From contig CAISRB010000005.1 in the NCBI GenBank assembly GCA_903887775.1, positions 16,773-80,772 of the forward strand: a stretch of 64,000 bases of DNA, in the 5' to 3' direction. Of the stretch, positions 52,185 through 61,641 are shown one piece after another. The notes beneath the pieces are model-generated. The model was not told the origin of the DNA, made no database searches, and saw only the letters and a program-made list of their open reading frames with translations. The stretch is from an uncultured Bacteroidales bacterium. GTDB taxonomy: Bacteria; Bacteroidota; Bacteroidia; Bacteroidales; FEN-979. Each line of letters begins with the position of its first letter. Position 1 is the stretch's first letter. Both the position numbers and the translations under genes were made by a program.

Positions 52185-53716
52185 TGTGCCCTTATTATAA
52201 AAGACCAAAGGCCCGGTTAAGCATATTGTTCCTGCTGAGCTGGGCTTTTCTGTTTCCCGCATACGCTTCCGATTTTCAATTTTCGTATACCCCTGCCTGC
52301 CAGAAAGCATATCAGGCAATTATGAATTTGCATTTCCAGGAAGCCCGCCGGATAATAGCTTCCGAGAAATCTTCCGGGCCTGGAAATCTGATCCCGTTGT
52401 ATCTTGAAAATTATATTGATTACCTGACTCTTTTCATAGGGGAGGAGCAAGGCCAGTACGATAAGATAAAACCCGTATTTCAGGCCCGGATTGATGCTAT
52501 TGAAAAAGGTAACAGGTTTTCGCCTTATTACAATTTCTGCCTTGGAGAGTCCCATCTTCAATGGGCTTTTGTGCATCTGAAATTCAGGGAATATACACAG
52601 GCCGCCCTTAGTGTGCGTAAGGCATATCAGTACTTTAGTGCAAATGCAACTGCCTTTCCTGATTTCATTCCAAACAACATAGGGCTCGGGACTACTCATT
52701 TCCTGGGCGGTATTGTTCCCGACAGTTACAAATGGATAGCCGGCCTGATGGGTATTGAGGGTACGGTCAGCCAGGGTTTGCAGGAACTAAGATCCGTGGC
52801 GGATTACAACGGCAGTAACGATTTTTATAACCAGTTTAAACCTCAGGCCCTGGTATACATTGCCATGGTCAGCGTTAACCTGGGAAAGAATAAAAGCGAT
52901 GCCCTGAAAATTGTATCACTTTTTGAGAATGGCAACATAAGTCAGAGCCCGCTCATCATTTTTGCGAGGGCCAATATCATGATGAAGAACGGATTGAACG
53001 TGCAGGCGCTCGATCTGCTCAGGCAAAGGTCCCATGATGCAGCGTCCTATCCGTTTTATTTTCTCGATTTTATGGAAGGGAATGCGAAGCTAAATAGCCT
53101 GGACACTAGCGCCATGACGGATTACAGGTTTTTTCTTGATCATTTCAGGGGGATAAATTACATCAAATCGGCCTGGCAGAAAGTCGGTTGGCTGCAGTTC
53201 ATAAAAGGTGACACCCTCGGTTACCGTAAGGCCATGGCGAAAGTTCTGGACAGCGGGATTGCCAATGGCGAGGAAGACAGGCAAGCGGTTAAGGAAGCAG
53301 AGTCTAAACAAATCCCAAATCTTGTTCTTCTGAAAGCCCGCCTTCTTTTCGATGGCGGGTATTATGATAAAGCTCTTAATGAACTGTTGAACAGCCCGAC
53401 AAAATCATTTTTATTTACCCGGAAAGACCTTGTTGAGTATTCCTACCGTCTTGGCAGGATTTACCACGAATCGGGTAATCCTGACAAAGCCCTTTCATTT
53501 TACAGGCTTACAATTCAAAGAGGTAAAAATGGTCCCTGGTATTTCGCAGCCGCTTCAGCCTTGCAGATGGGCCTCATATATGAGAGCAGGGGGGACTTTT
53601 CAAGAGCTGATAGTGCCTACAATGTATGCCTTGAATGTAAACCGGCGGAATATAAAAACAGCCTCAGCCAGAAGGCCAAGGCTGGAATTTCACGAATCAA
53701 ATCGAATCGTCATTAA
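52184..53716 (+). CDS. Exported TPR-repeat protein
   Basis: 510 residues with a signal peptide ending YASDF (~28). Tetratricopeptide-like helices are seen at ~35-110 and again from ~390 on (LVEYSYRLGRIYHESGNPDKALSFYRLTIQRG; ALQMGLIYESRGDFSRADSAYNVCLE), suggesting a periplasmic protein-protein scaffold. The middle (~130-380) is less regular. It starts by 1-bp overlap with the zinc-ribbon gene. Its stop TAA (53714-53716) overlaps the stop of the convergent barrel gene (TTA on the plus strand, 53713-53715). Function unknown. Confidence 0.85.
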   Translation: MCPYYKRPKARLSILFLLSWAFLFPAYASDFQFSYTPACQKAYQAIMNLHFQEARRIIASEKSSGPGNLIPLYLENYIDYLTLFIGEEQGQYDKIKPVFQARIDAIEKGNRFSPYYNFCLGESHLQWAFVHLKFREYTQAALSVRKAYQYFSANATAFPDFIPNNIGLGTTHFLGGIVPDSYKWIAGLMGIEGTVSQGLQELRSVADYNGSNDFYNQFKPQALVYIAMVSVNLGKNKSDALKIVSLFENGNISQSPLIIFARANIMMKNGLNVQALDLLRQRSHDAASYPFYFLDFMEGNAKLNSLDTSAMTDYRFFLDHFRGINYIKSAWQKVGWLQFIKGDTLGYRKAMAKVLDSGIANGEEDRQAVKEAESKQIPNLVLLKARLLFDGGYYDKALNELLNSPTKSFLFTRKDLVEYSYRLGRIYHESGNPDKALSFYRLTIQRGKNGPWYFAAASALQMGLIYESRGDFSRADSAYNVCLECKPAEYKNSLSQKAKAGISRIKSNRH

Positions 53717-55161
53717 AACCTGAAGCCAATTGTTGTCAGGACTGTGCTGGTTGTATAGGTGTTTGTTGAGGGCAACATCCCAGGGTAATTATAGAGGTAG
53801 TATTGCTCTTTCGACTGTGCCCATTGGTAGGTTACATCGGCATAAAAATATTTCATCCTGTAACCAACACCTCCCGAAATGGTATACCTGGCTCCGTTGA
53901 TACCTGGAGTAGTGTATGGATTGCTGTAATAAGCGCCTCCTGCCCTAAGTCTGAAATCAGCGATCCTCCATTCAGTTCCCAGCCTGATGTTCCCCCAGGA
54001 CTGAAAATTACTTTTTACTTCATCGTTTTCCTTCGTGAATGAATAACCAGAAGCATTAAGCTTACCCTGGGAATAGTTGACGTATTCGTATTCGGCGCTG
54101 ACCAGTCCGTATTTCCCGATGATAAAAGCCAGGCTTCCTATAGCTCTGAAAGGAGTACGCATGTAATAGTTGTAATCCCCGACGGGGGAGTTCTGTGTAT
54201 TATCCAATAATATGGAATCGTAATGGGCTGAAGTGCTTGAATACCAATGATCATGCATGCTTGGATACCAAGTGGGAGAATGGATCGCAACGCCGATTCG
54301 AACCCAGTTGACAGGTCGGTAGATTACGCCGCCCTTAATGACAAAACCTGTTCCATGGGTTTCAAGGTGATAATCATAATACATCGATTTAAAATACGGG
54401 ATGGAATCGCCATAATCTTTTTCAGAATAGGTGGAATTCTCATAATACCGGATAAACGGTACCCCGAATGTTATCCCGAAATAAAGCTTATCGCTGATAT
54501 TTCCGCCCAGAGTGATGTCGAACTCATTAATGGATCCGTATGTGTTTACCTGCTTCGATTGCCATGCACCTCCGTGAGGCTGGTCGCTGGTGTATTTTCT
54601 TGCCACACTGTCGTAATAGATCAATGATGCATCATATGCCGGGCCTATGTCAAACGGATAATCTGACGGAAGAGCCCCCTGATTGTTATTGAGTTTGTCG
54701 TTGTAAACATTTAAAAGCGAACTCGAATGATTAGGGCCTGAAACCGAAAATGATGAGTTGAAATCGTTCTGACGGTTCATTCCGAAAGCCACGTTGAAGT
54801 TGCGAAATGGCCCGGTTGTGCCTGACTGGGGTTTTACGGTGAAAACAAAACCCATGTTGCCCATGCCTACATTTACCTGGTTGTTCGAAACCATCTGGCC
54901 AAGGTAATCGGTCCTGACCCCTTCAACCGAAGGGGCGATGGTCATTGAGAATTCAGAACCCTGGTAAAGTCCTATCCCGGCAGGGTTCACGGCCAGGGCC
55001 GAAAAATCAGCGCCTAATGCGCCAAATGCTCCCCCGATCCCGACGAATCTCGCCGTTCCACTATAGTATATCCTTGAGTACCTTAATACATCTGATGATG
55101 ACTGGGTAAAGGCAGCCTGGCTTAAGAGTAGGATAATGAAAATGACTGTCAGCTTTTTCAT
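53713..55161 (-). CDS. FadL/OmpP1-like outer-membrane barrel protein
   Basis: 482 residues, signal peptide ending AFTQS (~20). The mature N-terminus (SGTARFVGIGGAFGALGADFSALAVNPAGIGLYQGSEF) is the plug motif of the FadL/OmpP1 family, including the NPAG turn. The rest is beta-strand rich with many Tyr/Asn loops, and the last residue is Phe (TIGFRF), typical of outer-membrane insertion. FadL-type proteins transport hydrophobic compounds, but no fatty-acid gene is near. The lipoprotein gene 36 bp upstream is on the same strand and may be in the same operon. Confidence 0.85.
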   Translation of the reverse strand: MKKLTVIFIILLLSQAAFTQSSSDVLRYSRIYYSGTARFVGIGGAFGALGADFSALAVNPAGIGLYQGSEFSMTIAPSVEGVRTDYLGQMVSNNQVNVGMGNMGFVFTVKPQSGTTGPFRNFNVAFGMNRQNDFNSSFSVSGPNHSSSLLNVYNDKLNNNQGALPSDYPFDIGPAYDASLIYYDSVARKYTSDQPHGGAWQSKQVNTYGSINEFDITLGGNISDKLYFGITFGVPFIRYYENSTYSEKDYGDSIPYFKSMYYDYHLETHGTGFVIKGGVIYRPVNWVRIGVAIHSPTWYPSMHDHWYSSTSAHYDSILLDNTQNSPVGDYNYYMRTPFRAIGSLAFIIGKYGLVSAEYEYVNYSQGKLNASGYSFTKENDEVKSNFQSWGNIRLGTEWRIADFRLRAGGAYYSNPYTTPGINGARYTISGGVGYRMKYFYADVTYQWAQSKEQYYLYNYPGMLPSTNTYTTSTVLTTIGFRF

Positions 55162-55197
55162 GGTCGTAGTTTTTATAGCAAAAGGAAAATAATATTG

Positions 55198-56541
55198 TTA
55201 TCGTCTGGGACTTCCACCTCCGCCTCCGCCTCCGCTGCTCCCGCCGGAACGCCCGCCTCCACTGCTTCCCCCGCTGAATCCACCGCCACCTGAACGGCTG
55301 CCGCCTGATGGGGCAGAATAACCGGGAGAATAGCTTCTTGAGGGGGAAGAGTTGCCCGGTGAATAATTCCTGGGCGAACTATTATACTGGTTTCCCGGCC
55401 CGGAAACACTTCTCCTTGAACCTGCAGAATTACCGGGTGAAGAATATCCCCTCTGGTTAACGGATGAACCGCCACGGTTCCCGGAGGTTGCTGCTGCGCC
55501 TGCTGAATTTTGTGCCTGAACCCTGGGATTGATGTATTCCTGGCTTGAGCGTGCCTGCCTGTAATTGCCGGGAGTGTAATTCTGGACTTGACCCTGGCGC
55601 TGTACCGGTGCGGTTCCGGGTTGAGTATATTTTGGGGAGGGCTGCTGCCGGGTGTCCCTGGAAACGGTTCCCTGTCCCGTGTTCCTGCTGCTGGTCCCCT
55701 GTCGGTCGCTTGCAGGCCTCGTATAATGATAGCGCTCAGGTGAGGCTGATGGTCTGCCCTGGATTGCGCCGGAATTAGTACTGCGGGTAACCGGAACAGT
55801 TTGTGTGCCGCTGCGCGAAGGAGTACCATTTTGAGTGGTTGAACGAACTGATGATGTTGATGACGGACGTTCGTTCCCTGTCACAGGAGTACGGTCGTTC
55901 CTGGATGCTGCAGCCGTATTTGCCGCATCACTGCGATTGTTGCGGGAATAAGCTGTATTTGTTGCGGTACTGTGTCTCGGCCCGTAATAAGAGTTGTAAT
56001 ATCCGCCTTCCCAGTAAGGATTATAACAGCAATAGCAATAAGGATTGTAATATGACCAGTAGGGGTAATCCCAATAATAAGGATATCCCCAGCCATAATA
56101 AGGCCAGCCCCAGCCATATCCCATCCCGAAACCCATCGAGAATGAAGATCCCCAGTCGTCATACCCGCCACCATAACCAAGGTTAACGGAAATGTTCGGG
56201 TTGTTGCTGTATATGTAAGTGGTATCGGTAGTTGTATTGTTAAAATAACTTGTTTTATCCTGAGGATGCTGGAATTTCTTTATCCTGTCGGCATAGGATA
56301 AATCACTGTAATCCAGTGTTGCAGCTTTTGCCTTCAGGCTGTCATGGGCAATGGCCGTTTGATCCGAAGCCAGGGCTGAAGTCAGATCCTGGTCAAATTT
56401 AGGCGATGCATTCGTCTTAACCTGAGGTCTTGAGGGTGTGGAATATACATCGTCGTTGTTTAAGGAAACCGCTTGCTGCTGTGTTTTGCATGCGCTCATC
56501 AGAAGGCTGATGACCACTGCGATAAAAGCTGCTCTTTTCAT
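55198..56541 (-). CDS. Low-complexity Tyr/Gly- and Ser/Arg-rich lipoprotein
   Basis: 447 residues from the ATG at 56541, which directly precedes a lipoprotein signal (lipobox MSAC, Cys18). Three zones: a polar stretch (~20-115), a Tyr/Gly/Trp/Pro-rich zone (~118-190; dense WGWPYYGWGYPYYW-type sequence with a CYCC cluster), and a disordered Ser/Arg/Gln/Gly zone to the end (GGGSGGGGGSPRR-like). The zone order suggests a stiff or aggregating extracellular or periplasmic lipoprotein. The dense Tyr/Trp content is rare. No domain recognised. Long overlapping frames on the same strand (e.g. 55173-55829) are composition shadows. Confidence 0.75.
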   Translation of the reverse strand: MKRAAFIAVVISLLMSACKTQQQAVSLNNDDVYSTPSRPQVKTNASPKFDQDLTSALASDQTAIAHDSLKAKAATLDYSDLSYADRIKKFQHPQDKTSYFNNTTTDTTYIYSNNPNISVNLGYGGGYDDWGSSFSMGFGMGYGWGWPYYGWGYPYYWDYPYWSYYNPYCYCCYNPYWEGGYYNSYYGPRHSTATNTAYSRNNRSDAANTAAASRNDRTPVTGNERPSSTSSVRSTTQNGTPSRSGTQTVPVTRSTNSGAIQGRPSASPERYHYTRPASDRQGTSSRNTGQGTVSRDTRQQPSPKYTQPGTAPVQRQGQVQNYTPGNYRQARSSQEYINPRVQAQNSAGAAATSGNRGGSSVNQRGYSSPGNSAGSRRSVSGPGNQYNSSPRNYSPGNSSPSRSYSPGYSAPSGGSRSGGGGFSGGSSGGGRSGGSSGGGGGGGSPRR

Positions 56542-56572
56542 GACTTTAGCTTCTTTATGTTTCAATTTTTAT

Positions 56573-56580
56573 TACTTTTG
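56573..56580 (+). promoter_or_regulatory. TACTTTTG -7 element for proS
   Basis: TACTTTTG at 56573-56580, 52 bp before the proS ATG. A small perfect hairpin GGACTG-ATTA-CAGTCC (56583-56598) follows and would lie at the very 5' end of the transcript. No clear -33 box at 19-21 bp. Confidence 0.45.
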
Positions 56581-56632
56581 CCGGACTGATTACAGTCCCT
56601 GAAAAACAGCAAATATCATACCAAAGTATCAA

Positions 56633-58108
56633 ATGGCTAAAGATTTTCCAACCCGCTCAGAGAATTATTCACAATGGTATAATGATCTGGTAATCAAGGC
56701 CGATCTGGCTGAGAACTCTGCTGTCAGAGGTTGTATGGTAATAAAACCTTATGGTTACGCCATTTGGGAGAAAATACAAGCCGTATTGGATAAAAAATTC
56801 AAAGACACAGGCCATTCAAATGTTTACTTCCCGATCTTCATTCCCAAATCATTCTTCAGTAAAGAAGCGAGCCATGTTGAAGGATTTGCAAAGGAATGTG
56901 CTGTTGTAACCCATTACAGGCTTAAGAATTCTCCTGACGGCAAAGGTATCATCGTTGATGAGGATGCCAGACTGGAAGAGGAGCTGATCATACGCCCGAC
57001 TTCTGAAACGATCATTTGGGATACATACAGGAACTGGATAAAATCATACCGGGATCTTCCGCTTTTATATAACCAATGGGCCAATGTGGTGCGATGGGAG
57101 ATGCGCACCCGCCTTTTTTTAAGGACTGCGGAATTTCTCTGGCAGGAAGGACATACAGCTCATGCAAGCAGGGAAGAGGCGGTCAAAGAAGCTGAAACGA
57201 TGCTGGGAGTCTATGCTGATTTTGCCGAGAACTGGATGGCAATACCTGTTCTGAAGGGTGTTAAGTCGGCAGGCGAACGATTTGCAGGTGCATTGGAAAC
57301 TTATGCAATTGAAGCGCTTATGCAGGACGGGAAGGCACTTCAGGCCGGAACATCCCATTTCCTCGGGCAGAATTTTGCGAAGGCTTTTGATGTCAAATTC
57401 CTGAACCGTGAAAACCAGCTTGAATATGTGTGGGCATCGTCCTGGGGAGTTTCGACACGACTCATGGGCGCCCTCGTCATGGCTCATTCTGATGACAACG
57501 GGCTTGTTCTGCCGCCAAAACTGGCCCCGATTCAGGTTGCAATCGTACCTGTTTTTAAAAACGAAGAGCAGCTGAATCTCATTTCAAGAGTTGTTGAGCC
57601 TATCAAAAAGGCTCTTGAAAGCCGCGGTGTTACCGTGAAATATGACGACAGGGATACCCATAAGCCAGGCTGGAAGTTTGCCGAATATGAGTTTAAAGGC
57701 GTGCCTTTAAGAATAACTATCGGCCCACGCGATGTTGAAAGCAATACTGTTGAGGTTGCCCGGCGCGATACTCTCGAAAAAGAAACCCTTCAGATCACCG
57801 ATATTGAGGAAAAAGTGGTTCATCTGCTCGACCAGATCCAGAAAAACCTCTATGACAGGGCTCTCTCGTTCAGGGAACAGAATACTTTCTCAGTGAATAC
57901 CTGGGATGAGTTTGTGGATACAATTGAAAATAAAGGAGGTTTTATCTATGCCCACTGGGACGGCACAGCAGAAACCGAAGAAAAGATCAAGGAAGCCACG
58001 AAAGCAACGATCAGAATCATCCCGTTAAATAATATGAAGGAAGCCGGGCGATGTGTTTTCTCAGGCAAACCCTCCGAACAAAGGGTTATTTTTGCCCGTG
58101 CATACTAA
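56633..58108 (+). CDS. proS: Prolyl-tRNA synthetase, short archaeal/eukaryal-like type
   Basis: 491 residues. It charges tRNA-Pro. Class II motif 2 is around [27 protein letters not shown], motif 1 near [11 protein letters not shown], motif 3 in the C-terminal part of the catalytic domain ([26 protein letters not shown]). The anticodon-binding domain follows (QVAIVPVF ... [33 protein letters not shown]). The bacterial INS editing domain is missing, as in archaeal-type ProRS and in Bacteroidetes. A C-terminal zinc-like domain ends IFARAY. Its stop overlaps that of the convergent gene. Confidence 0.97.
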   Translation: MAKDFPTRSENYSQWYNDLVIKADLAENSAVRGCMVIKPYGYAIWEKIQAVLDKKFKDTGHSNVYFPIFIPKSFFSKEASHVEGFAKECAVVTHYRLKNSPDGKGIIVDEDARLEEELIIRPTSETIIWDTYRNWIKSYRDLPLLYNQWANVVRWEMRTRLFLRTAEFLWQEGHTAHASREEAVKEAETMLGVYADFAENWMAIPVLKGVKSAGERFAGALETYAIEALMQDGKALQAGTSHFLGQNFAKAFDVKFLNRENQLEYVWASSWGVSTRLMGALVMAHSDDNGLVLPPKLAPIQVAIVPVFKNEEQLNLISRVVEPIKKALESRGVTVKYDDRDTHKPGWKFAEYEFKGVPLRITIGPRDVESNTVEVARRDTLEKETLQITDIEEKVVHLLDQIQKNLYDRALSFREQNTFSVNTWDEFVDTIENKGGFIYAHWDGTAETEEKIKEATKATIRIIPLNNMKEAGRCVFSGKPSEQRVIFARAY

Positions 58109-58875
58109 GGGTTAAAGGGCTCCAGCACCCCGCTGCCCGTGATTTTTCCACCGACACCCGAAGGGTTCCCCGTATAATACACACTGCCTATATTCTCTAT
58201 TACAGCATAGAGTGTAACACTCACATTGACATAGCAGTTGTTTGAGCCACGGCTTGTTACTGAACAAAATCTGGTTGCAAGTTCAGTCGCCCTGACCAAC
58301 CCTAAATCATTGATATAAAAGTCGGCAATATCGCATTTCCCGTGCAACTGGTAATCGGCTGTCCCCATATTCATGACAAACCAGCCTTTACCCTGATTCA
58401 GGGTAAGATCGATCGTTCCGCAGCCTCCCCAAATCTCAACCCTGATTGAATCTCCTTTGAGTGTGTTTGTCGAACTGACGTTGCCTGCAGCGTTGTAGTA
58501 TATTTTCCAGAGCTTTCTAACAGAAACGTATACATTCAAGGGCTTATCATAGCTTCTCAGCCAGTTACAGGTGTTTAAATTGCGAATAAACAGCTGGTGG
58601 TCGATTATCTCGGTGGTGATACCAGAGATGATGTTGCTGCCTGCCTCCACAGTGACCTTCTCAACACTGTCCTGCGTAAGTATCAGATTTACGTTATCGG
58701 CAAGGTCAATACTGTCAAAAGGGGATACAGGCCTTTCCTGCCTTATGATGCTCCCGGAGTTGCTGAAGCATTTACCTGATTTGCTGCAGGCAGACATCAT
58801 GCAGCAACCTGCCATGGCCGCAATCAGTATGATCAGGTTATGGGTAATTCCTTTATTTAATAGTCTTCCTGCCAT
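58105..58875 (-). CDS. Head-GIN domain (DUF2807) lipoprotein
   Basis: 256 residues from the ATG at 58875, chosen because it fits the lipoprotein signal (lipobox MSAC, Cys30). The mature region ([32 protein letters not shown] ... [10 protein letters not shown]) is the head-GIN/DUF2807 beta-solenoid, with the second half showing repeated strands ([29 protein letters not shown]). Family members are periplasmic or surface structural or adhesin-like proteins of unknown function. The first ~23 bp overlap the 3' end of the PagL-like gene. The stop overlaps the proS stop. Confidence 0.82.
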   Translation of the reverse strand: MAGRLLNKGITHNLIILIAAMAGCCMMSACSKSGKCFSNSGSIIRQERPVSPFDSIDLADNVNLILTQDSVEKVTVEAGSNIISGITTEIIDHQLFIRNLNTCNWLRSYDKPLNVYVSVRKLWKIYYNAAGNVSSTNTLKGDSIRVEIWGGCGTIDLTLNQGKGWFVMNMGTADYQLHGKCDIADFYINDLGLVRATELATRFCSVTSRGSNNCYVNVSVTLYAVIENIGSVYYTGNPSGVGGKITGSGVLEPFNP

Positions 58876-60043
58876 AAAACACATTAAATTTATAACCGAT
58901 TCCCCAGCCGATATAATCAGCTTTTCCAAAATGGACTTTCAATAGCACATGAGCAAAAAGGTTTTTCGAAAATCCATATTGGAAGCAAAGTTTCTCATAA
59001 AGAGGGCCGTTACTTTTTTCCTTGCCTGAAAGATAAATGCCCAGGTTCATAATAAAGCCCAGCTTGCCCAGCATCAGTTCATAAGCAGCGTTTACGCCCG
59101 GCCTTATAATATCCATAGGGCTTGTTGTTGTGATACCCGCCATCTCGAGGATTTTCTTGTGCGATTCGTCATAGGTCAGGTCAATGCCCATACCTAATTT
59201 GCTTTTCCTGCTAACATCGAAAAAAGTATTCTCAAAAAAATGGTATACAAAATAGTTATGTCCGAATTCCGAGGTCATGTTCTTGTAGCCGAGTGCACCG
59301 CCGATGTTAAATTCAACCGATTTTCTGATGGTGGTCGAGAAAGGTTCGGTCGGTGCAATATAGCGGTCCCCGATATCATTATTATCCCTGACCGGTTTGT
59401 AGGCAAGGCCGATATTAACCAAAGGGGCATTGAGGCCGTAATTCGGAGTTTTAAGCGAGCCATTCGAGAAGTGCTGAAGGCTGATACCCCCGGTGAGGGT
59501 TAAGTGTTCGCTAAGCCTGATCCGGGCTTCAAACATCAGGTTGATTGCCGCATTAATATGAGATCCGATGGCAATGTCTTTATAATTGTTAATCCTGTCG
59601 AACTTATTTGTAAGATACCCAAGGCCAAGGGCAAAGCGAAACCCGAAAGAAAAAGTTTTTGTCTTGTATAAAGGAAAATTAACAAAGGGCATCAGGGCAA
59701 AAGCACTTCCCAGCATCGGATTACTGCCCAGCGGACTGTAAAAGAAAGTCATTCCAAGAATCGGGTAAGCGTATGCCCGTTCCCAGCTCTGCCTTCCGAA
59801 GGTGAGTTTTTCAATAGTGAATTCAAACGCCGGGAAATGTGAGTTGAACAGCTGCAGCTCCAGATGCTGGGCATAGAGGAAGCCGTAATGGACCTTAGTC
59901 TCAATGATTATATTTGATGTGAACAGTTTATGCTCGAACTGGGCCTTCGGTTTAAGCGGGAATGCGAATATAATGAGGACTGTTATTACCATCATCATGC
60001 TTTTCCGTACAAAAGAGGGCTTGTCAGACCTGGGCATAGTCAT
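58853..60043 (-). CDS. Acyloxyacyl hydrolase (PagL-like lipid A deacylase)
   Basis: 396 residues. A signal peptide ends KPKAQ (~35); the alternative ATG at 60037 (MPRSDKP) is equally possible. The catalytic motif GGISLQHFSNGSLKTPNYGLN contains the His and Ser of the PagL family (HxS, residues ~214-218), which removes the 3-O-linked acyl chain from lipid A in the outer membrane. It is longer than PagL of enterobacteria (~165 residues), as usual in Bacteroidetes. Aromatic-rich barrel strands surround the motif. It carries its own TAATTTTG promoter and overlaps the head-GIN gene by 23 bp. Confidence 0.87.
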   Translation of the reverse strand: MTMPRSDKPSFVRKSMMMVITVLIIFAFPLKPKAQFEHKLFTSNIIIETKVHYGFLYAQHLELQLFNSHFPAFEFTIEKLTFGRQSWERAYAYPILGMTFFYSPLGSNPMLGSAFALMPFVNFPLYKTKTFSFGFRFALGLGYLTNKFDRINNYKDIAIGSHINAAINLMFEARIRLSEHLTLTGGISLQHFSNGSLKTPNYGLNAPLVNIGLAYKPVRDNNDIGDRYIAPTEPFSTTIRKSVEFNIGGALGYKNMTSEFGHNYFVYHFFENTFFDVSRKSKLGMGIDLTYDESHKKILEMAGITTTSPMDIIRPGVNAAYELMLGKLGFIMNLGIYLSGKEKSNGPLYEKLCFQYGFSKNLFAHVLLKVHFGKADYIGWGIGYKFNVFYGRKTIK

Positions 60044-60056
60044 TTTTACTTATGTG

Positions 60057-60064
60057 CAAAATTA
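60057..60064 (-). promoter_or_regulatory. TAATTTTG -7 element for PagL-like gene
   Basis: TAATTTTG on the minus strand, 14 bp before the ATG at 60043. No strong -33 box. It faces away from the mazG element, so the two genes have divergent promoters in an 80-bp gap. Confidence 0.4.
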
Positions 60065-60101
60065 GGGAACATTGGAATTCAGCAGCTAATGCGGAATTGC
60101 T

Positions 60102-60109
60102 TATTTTTG
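60102..60109 (+). promoter_or_regulatory. TATTTTTG -7 element for mazG
   Basis: TATTTTTG on the plus strand, 15 bp before the mazG ATG at 60124. It supports that ATG, because an upstream in-frame ATG at 60052 lies upstream of this promoter. Confidence 0.4.
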
Positions 60110-60123
60110 CCAAAATAACTATA

Positions 60124-60906
60124 ATGCAGGAAAAGACAGCAGCTTTCGGGCGATTATTGGAAATTATGGACGAACTCAGGGCAAAATGCCCCTGGGATAA
60201 AAAACAGACCATCGACAGCCTCAGATACCTCACCATTGAGGAAACATACGAATTATCCGATTCAATCATTGAAAAAGATCTTGATGCCGTTAAGAAAGAA
60301 CTGGGTGACCTCATGCTCCATCTTGTATTTTATTCAAAGATTGCATCCGAAACAGGGGCTTTCGATATCACGGATGTGTTAAATAATATTATCGAAAAGC
60401 TGATTAACCGCCATCCTCATATTTTCGGTGATGTCGTGGTGAAAGATGCAAAGGAAGTCCACGATAACTGGGAAAAAATAAAACTCAGGGAAAAGGGGAA
60501 CAAATCGGTGCTCTCGGGGGTCCCGAAGTCCCTGCCTGCCGTCGTGAAGGCATACAGGATTCAGGAAAAGGCCAGCGGCGTCGGGTTTGACTGGGAACAC
60601 CCTGAACAGGTTTGGGAGAAGGTCCAGGAAGAGCTGCAGGAGCTCCGTGAGAATGTGCAGAAAAAGGCAAGCCATGCCAAACAGGAGGACGAACTGGGAG
60701 ACCTGTTATTTGCCCTTGTAAATTATGCCCGGTTCATCGATGTAAACCCGGAAGATGCACTTGAAAGGACAAATAGGAAGTTCATTCGGCGTTTCCAGTA
60801 TCTTGAGGAAAGTGCAAAGAAATTAGGAAAATCGCTCCATGAAATGAGCCTTGCCGAGATGGATGTCTACTGGAACCAGGCTAAGGAAATGGAACAGCCA
60901 TTATAA
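60124..60906 (+). CDS. mazG: MazG nucleoside triphosphate pyrophosphohydrolase
   Basis: 260 residues from the ATG at 60124, behind a TATTTTTG box. It hydrolyses NTPs and dNTPs to monophosphates and PPi, removing aberrant nucleotides. Two MazG domains are present: N-terminal (CPWDKKQTIDSLRYLTIEETYEL, with EE..E and DLMLHLVFYSKIA) and C-terminal (GFDWEHPEQVWEKVQEELQEL ... DELGDLLFALVNYARF). Conserved Glu and Asp residues bind Mg2+. It converges on the peroxiredoxin gene with a GC-rich imperfect hairpin between. Confidence 0.94.
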   Translation: MQEKTAAFGRLLEIMDELRAKCPWDKKQTIDSLRYLTIEETYELSDSIIEKDLDAVKKELGDLMLHLVFYSKIASETGAFDITDVLNNIIEKLINRHPHIFGDVVVKDAKEVHDNWEKIKLREKGNKSVLSGVPKSLPAVVKAYRIQEKASGVGFDWEHPEQVWEKVQEELQELRENVQKKASHAKQEDELGDLLFALVNYARFIDVNPEDALERTNRKFIRRFQYLEESAKKLGKSLHEMSLAEMDVYWNQAKEMEQPL

Positions 60907-60950
60907 GGGCCAGGGCATTGTTCCGTCAGGTCCAATGGGCCCCGGCCTTA
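60904..60950. terminator. Imperfect GC-rich hairpin between mazG and peroxiredoxin
   Basis: TAAGG...CC.GGGC.ATTG on the left pairs with CAAT.GGGC...GG.CCTTA on the right with bulges. It starts at the mazG stop and lies in a convergent gap, so it may be a bidirectional terminator, but it has no T tract. Confidence 0.3.
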
Positions 60951-60971
60951 CGCTTGTTTACCGCCCGGTGA

Positions 60972-61604
60972 TCAATGTCTTGAAAGGTAATCGGCAACCC
61001 CTTCTGAAGTTCCCTTCATACCTTCATCACCTTTATGCCAGTTGGCCGGGCAAACTTCACCGTTCTCTTCGAAAAACTGCAAAGCATCGACCATGCGGAT
61101 GGCTTCATCAACACTGCGACCGAGAGGCAGATCATTGACCAGCTGGTGACGCACAATACCCTCCTTGTCGATCAGGAAAAGACCGCGGAATGCGACTGGA
61201 CCGCCTTCAAATTCCATGATTCCGTCTTCGGTATACAGGTATTCTCCGGCAAGAACATCATAGTTTGCCGAAATAGTCTTAGAAAGATCTGAAACAAGAG
61301 GAAACTTCACACCCTTGATCCCGCCATTTTTCTTATCGGTATTCAGCCATGCCCAATGTGAGAACTTGGAGTCGACTGAACAACCAACGACAGCAACATT
61401 GCGTTTCTCAAATTCAGCAAGTTTCTCCTGGAAAGCCAGGATTTCTGTGGGACATACAAATGTAAAATCGAGGGGATAGAAGAAGAACACAACGTGCTTC
61501 TTTCCCAAAAACTGGTCAAGAGAGAAATTTTCTACAAATTCGCCGCCATTTACAACGGCATCAGCTACAAAATGAGGAGCTTTTTTTCCTACTAATACTG
61601 ACAT
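60972..61604 (-). CDS. 2-Cys peroxiredoxin (AhpC/TSA family)
   Basis: 210 residues from the ATG at 61604. It reduces H2O2 and organic hydroperoxides in the cytosol. The peroxidatic Cys51 is in FTFVCPTE, the resolving Cys185 in GEVCPANW. The C-terminal ~25 residues after the resolving Cys lack the YF motif of sensitive eukaryotic forms. No AhpF gene is near, so thioredoxin is the likely reductant. A TATCTTTG box precedes it, and an upstream start at 61655 would lie beyond that box. Confidence 0.93.
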   Translation of the reverse strand: MSVLVGKKAPHFVADAVVNGGEFVENFSLDQFLGKKHVVFFFYPLDFTFVCPTEILAFQEKLAEFEKRNVAVVGCSVDSKFSHWAWLNTDKKNGGIKGVKFPLVSDLSKTISANYDVLAGEYLYTEDGIMEFEGGPVAFRGLFLIDKEGIVRHQLVNDLPLGRSVDEAIRMVDALQFFEENGEVCPANWHKGDEGMKGTSEGVADYLSRH

Positions 61605-61641
61605 AATACTTCTTTTTAAATTAATTACTGTTTTATTGCCG

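Noticed and set aside
55173..55829. A 218-codon open frame on the minus strand inside the low-complexity lipoprotein gene
   Set aside because: It is a shadow of the Ser/Gly/Arg-rich codons of the real gene; its Pro/Ala/His-rich product has no signal or domain.
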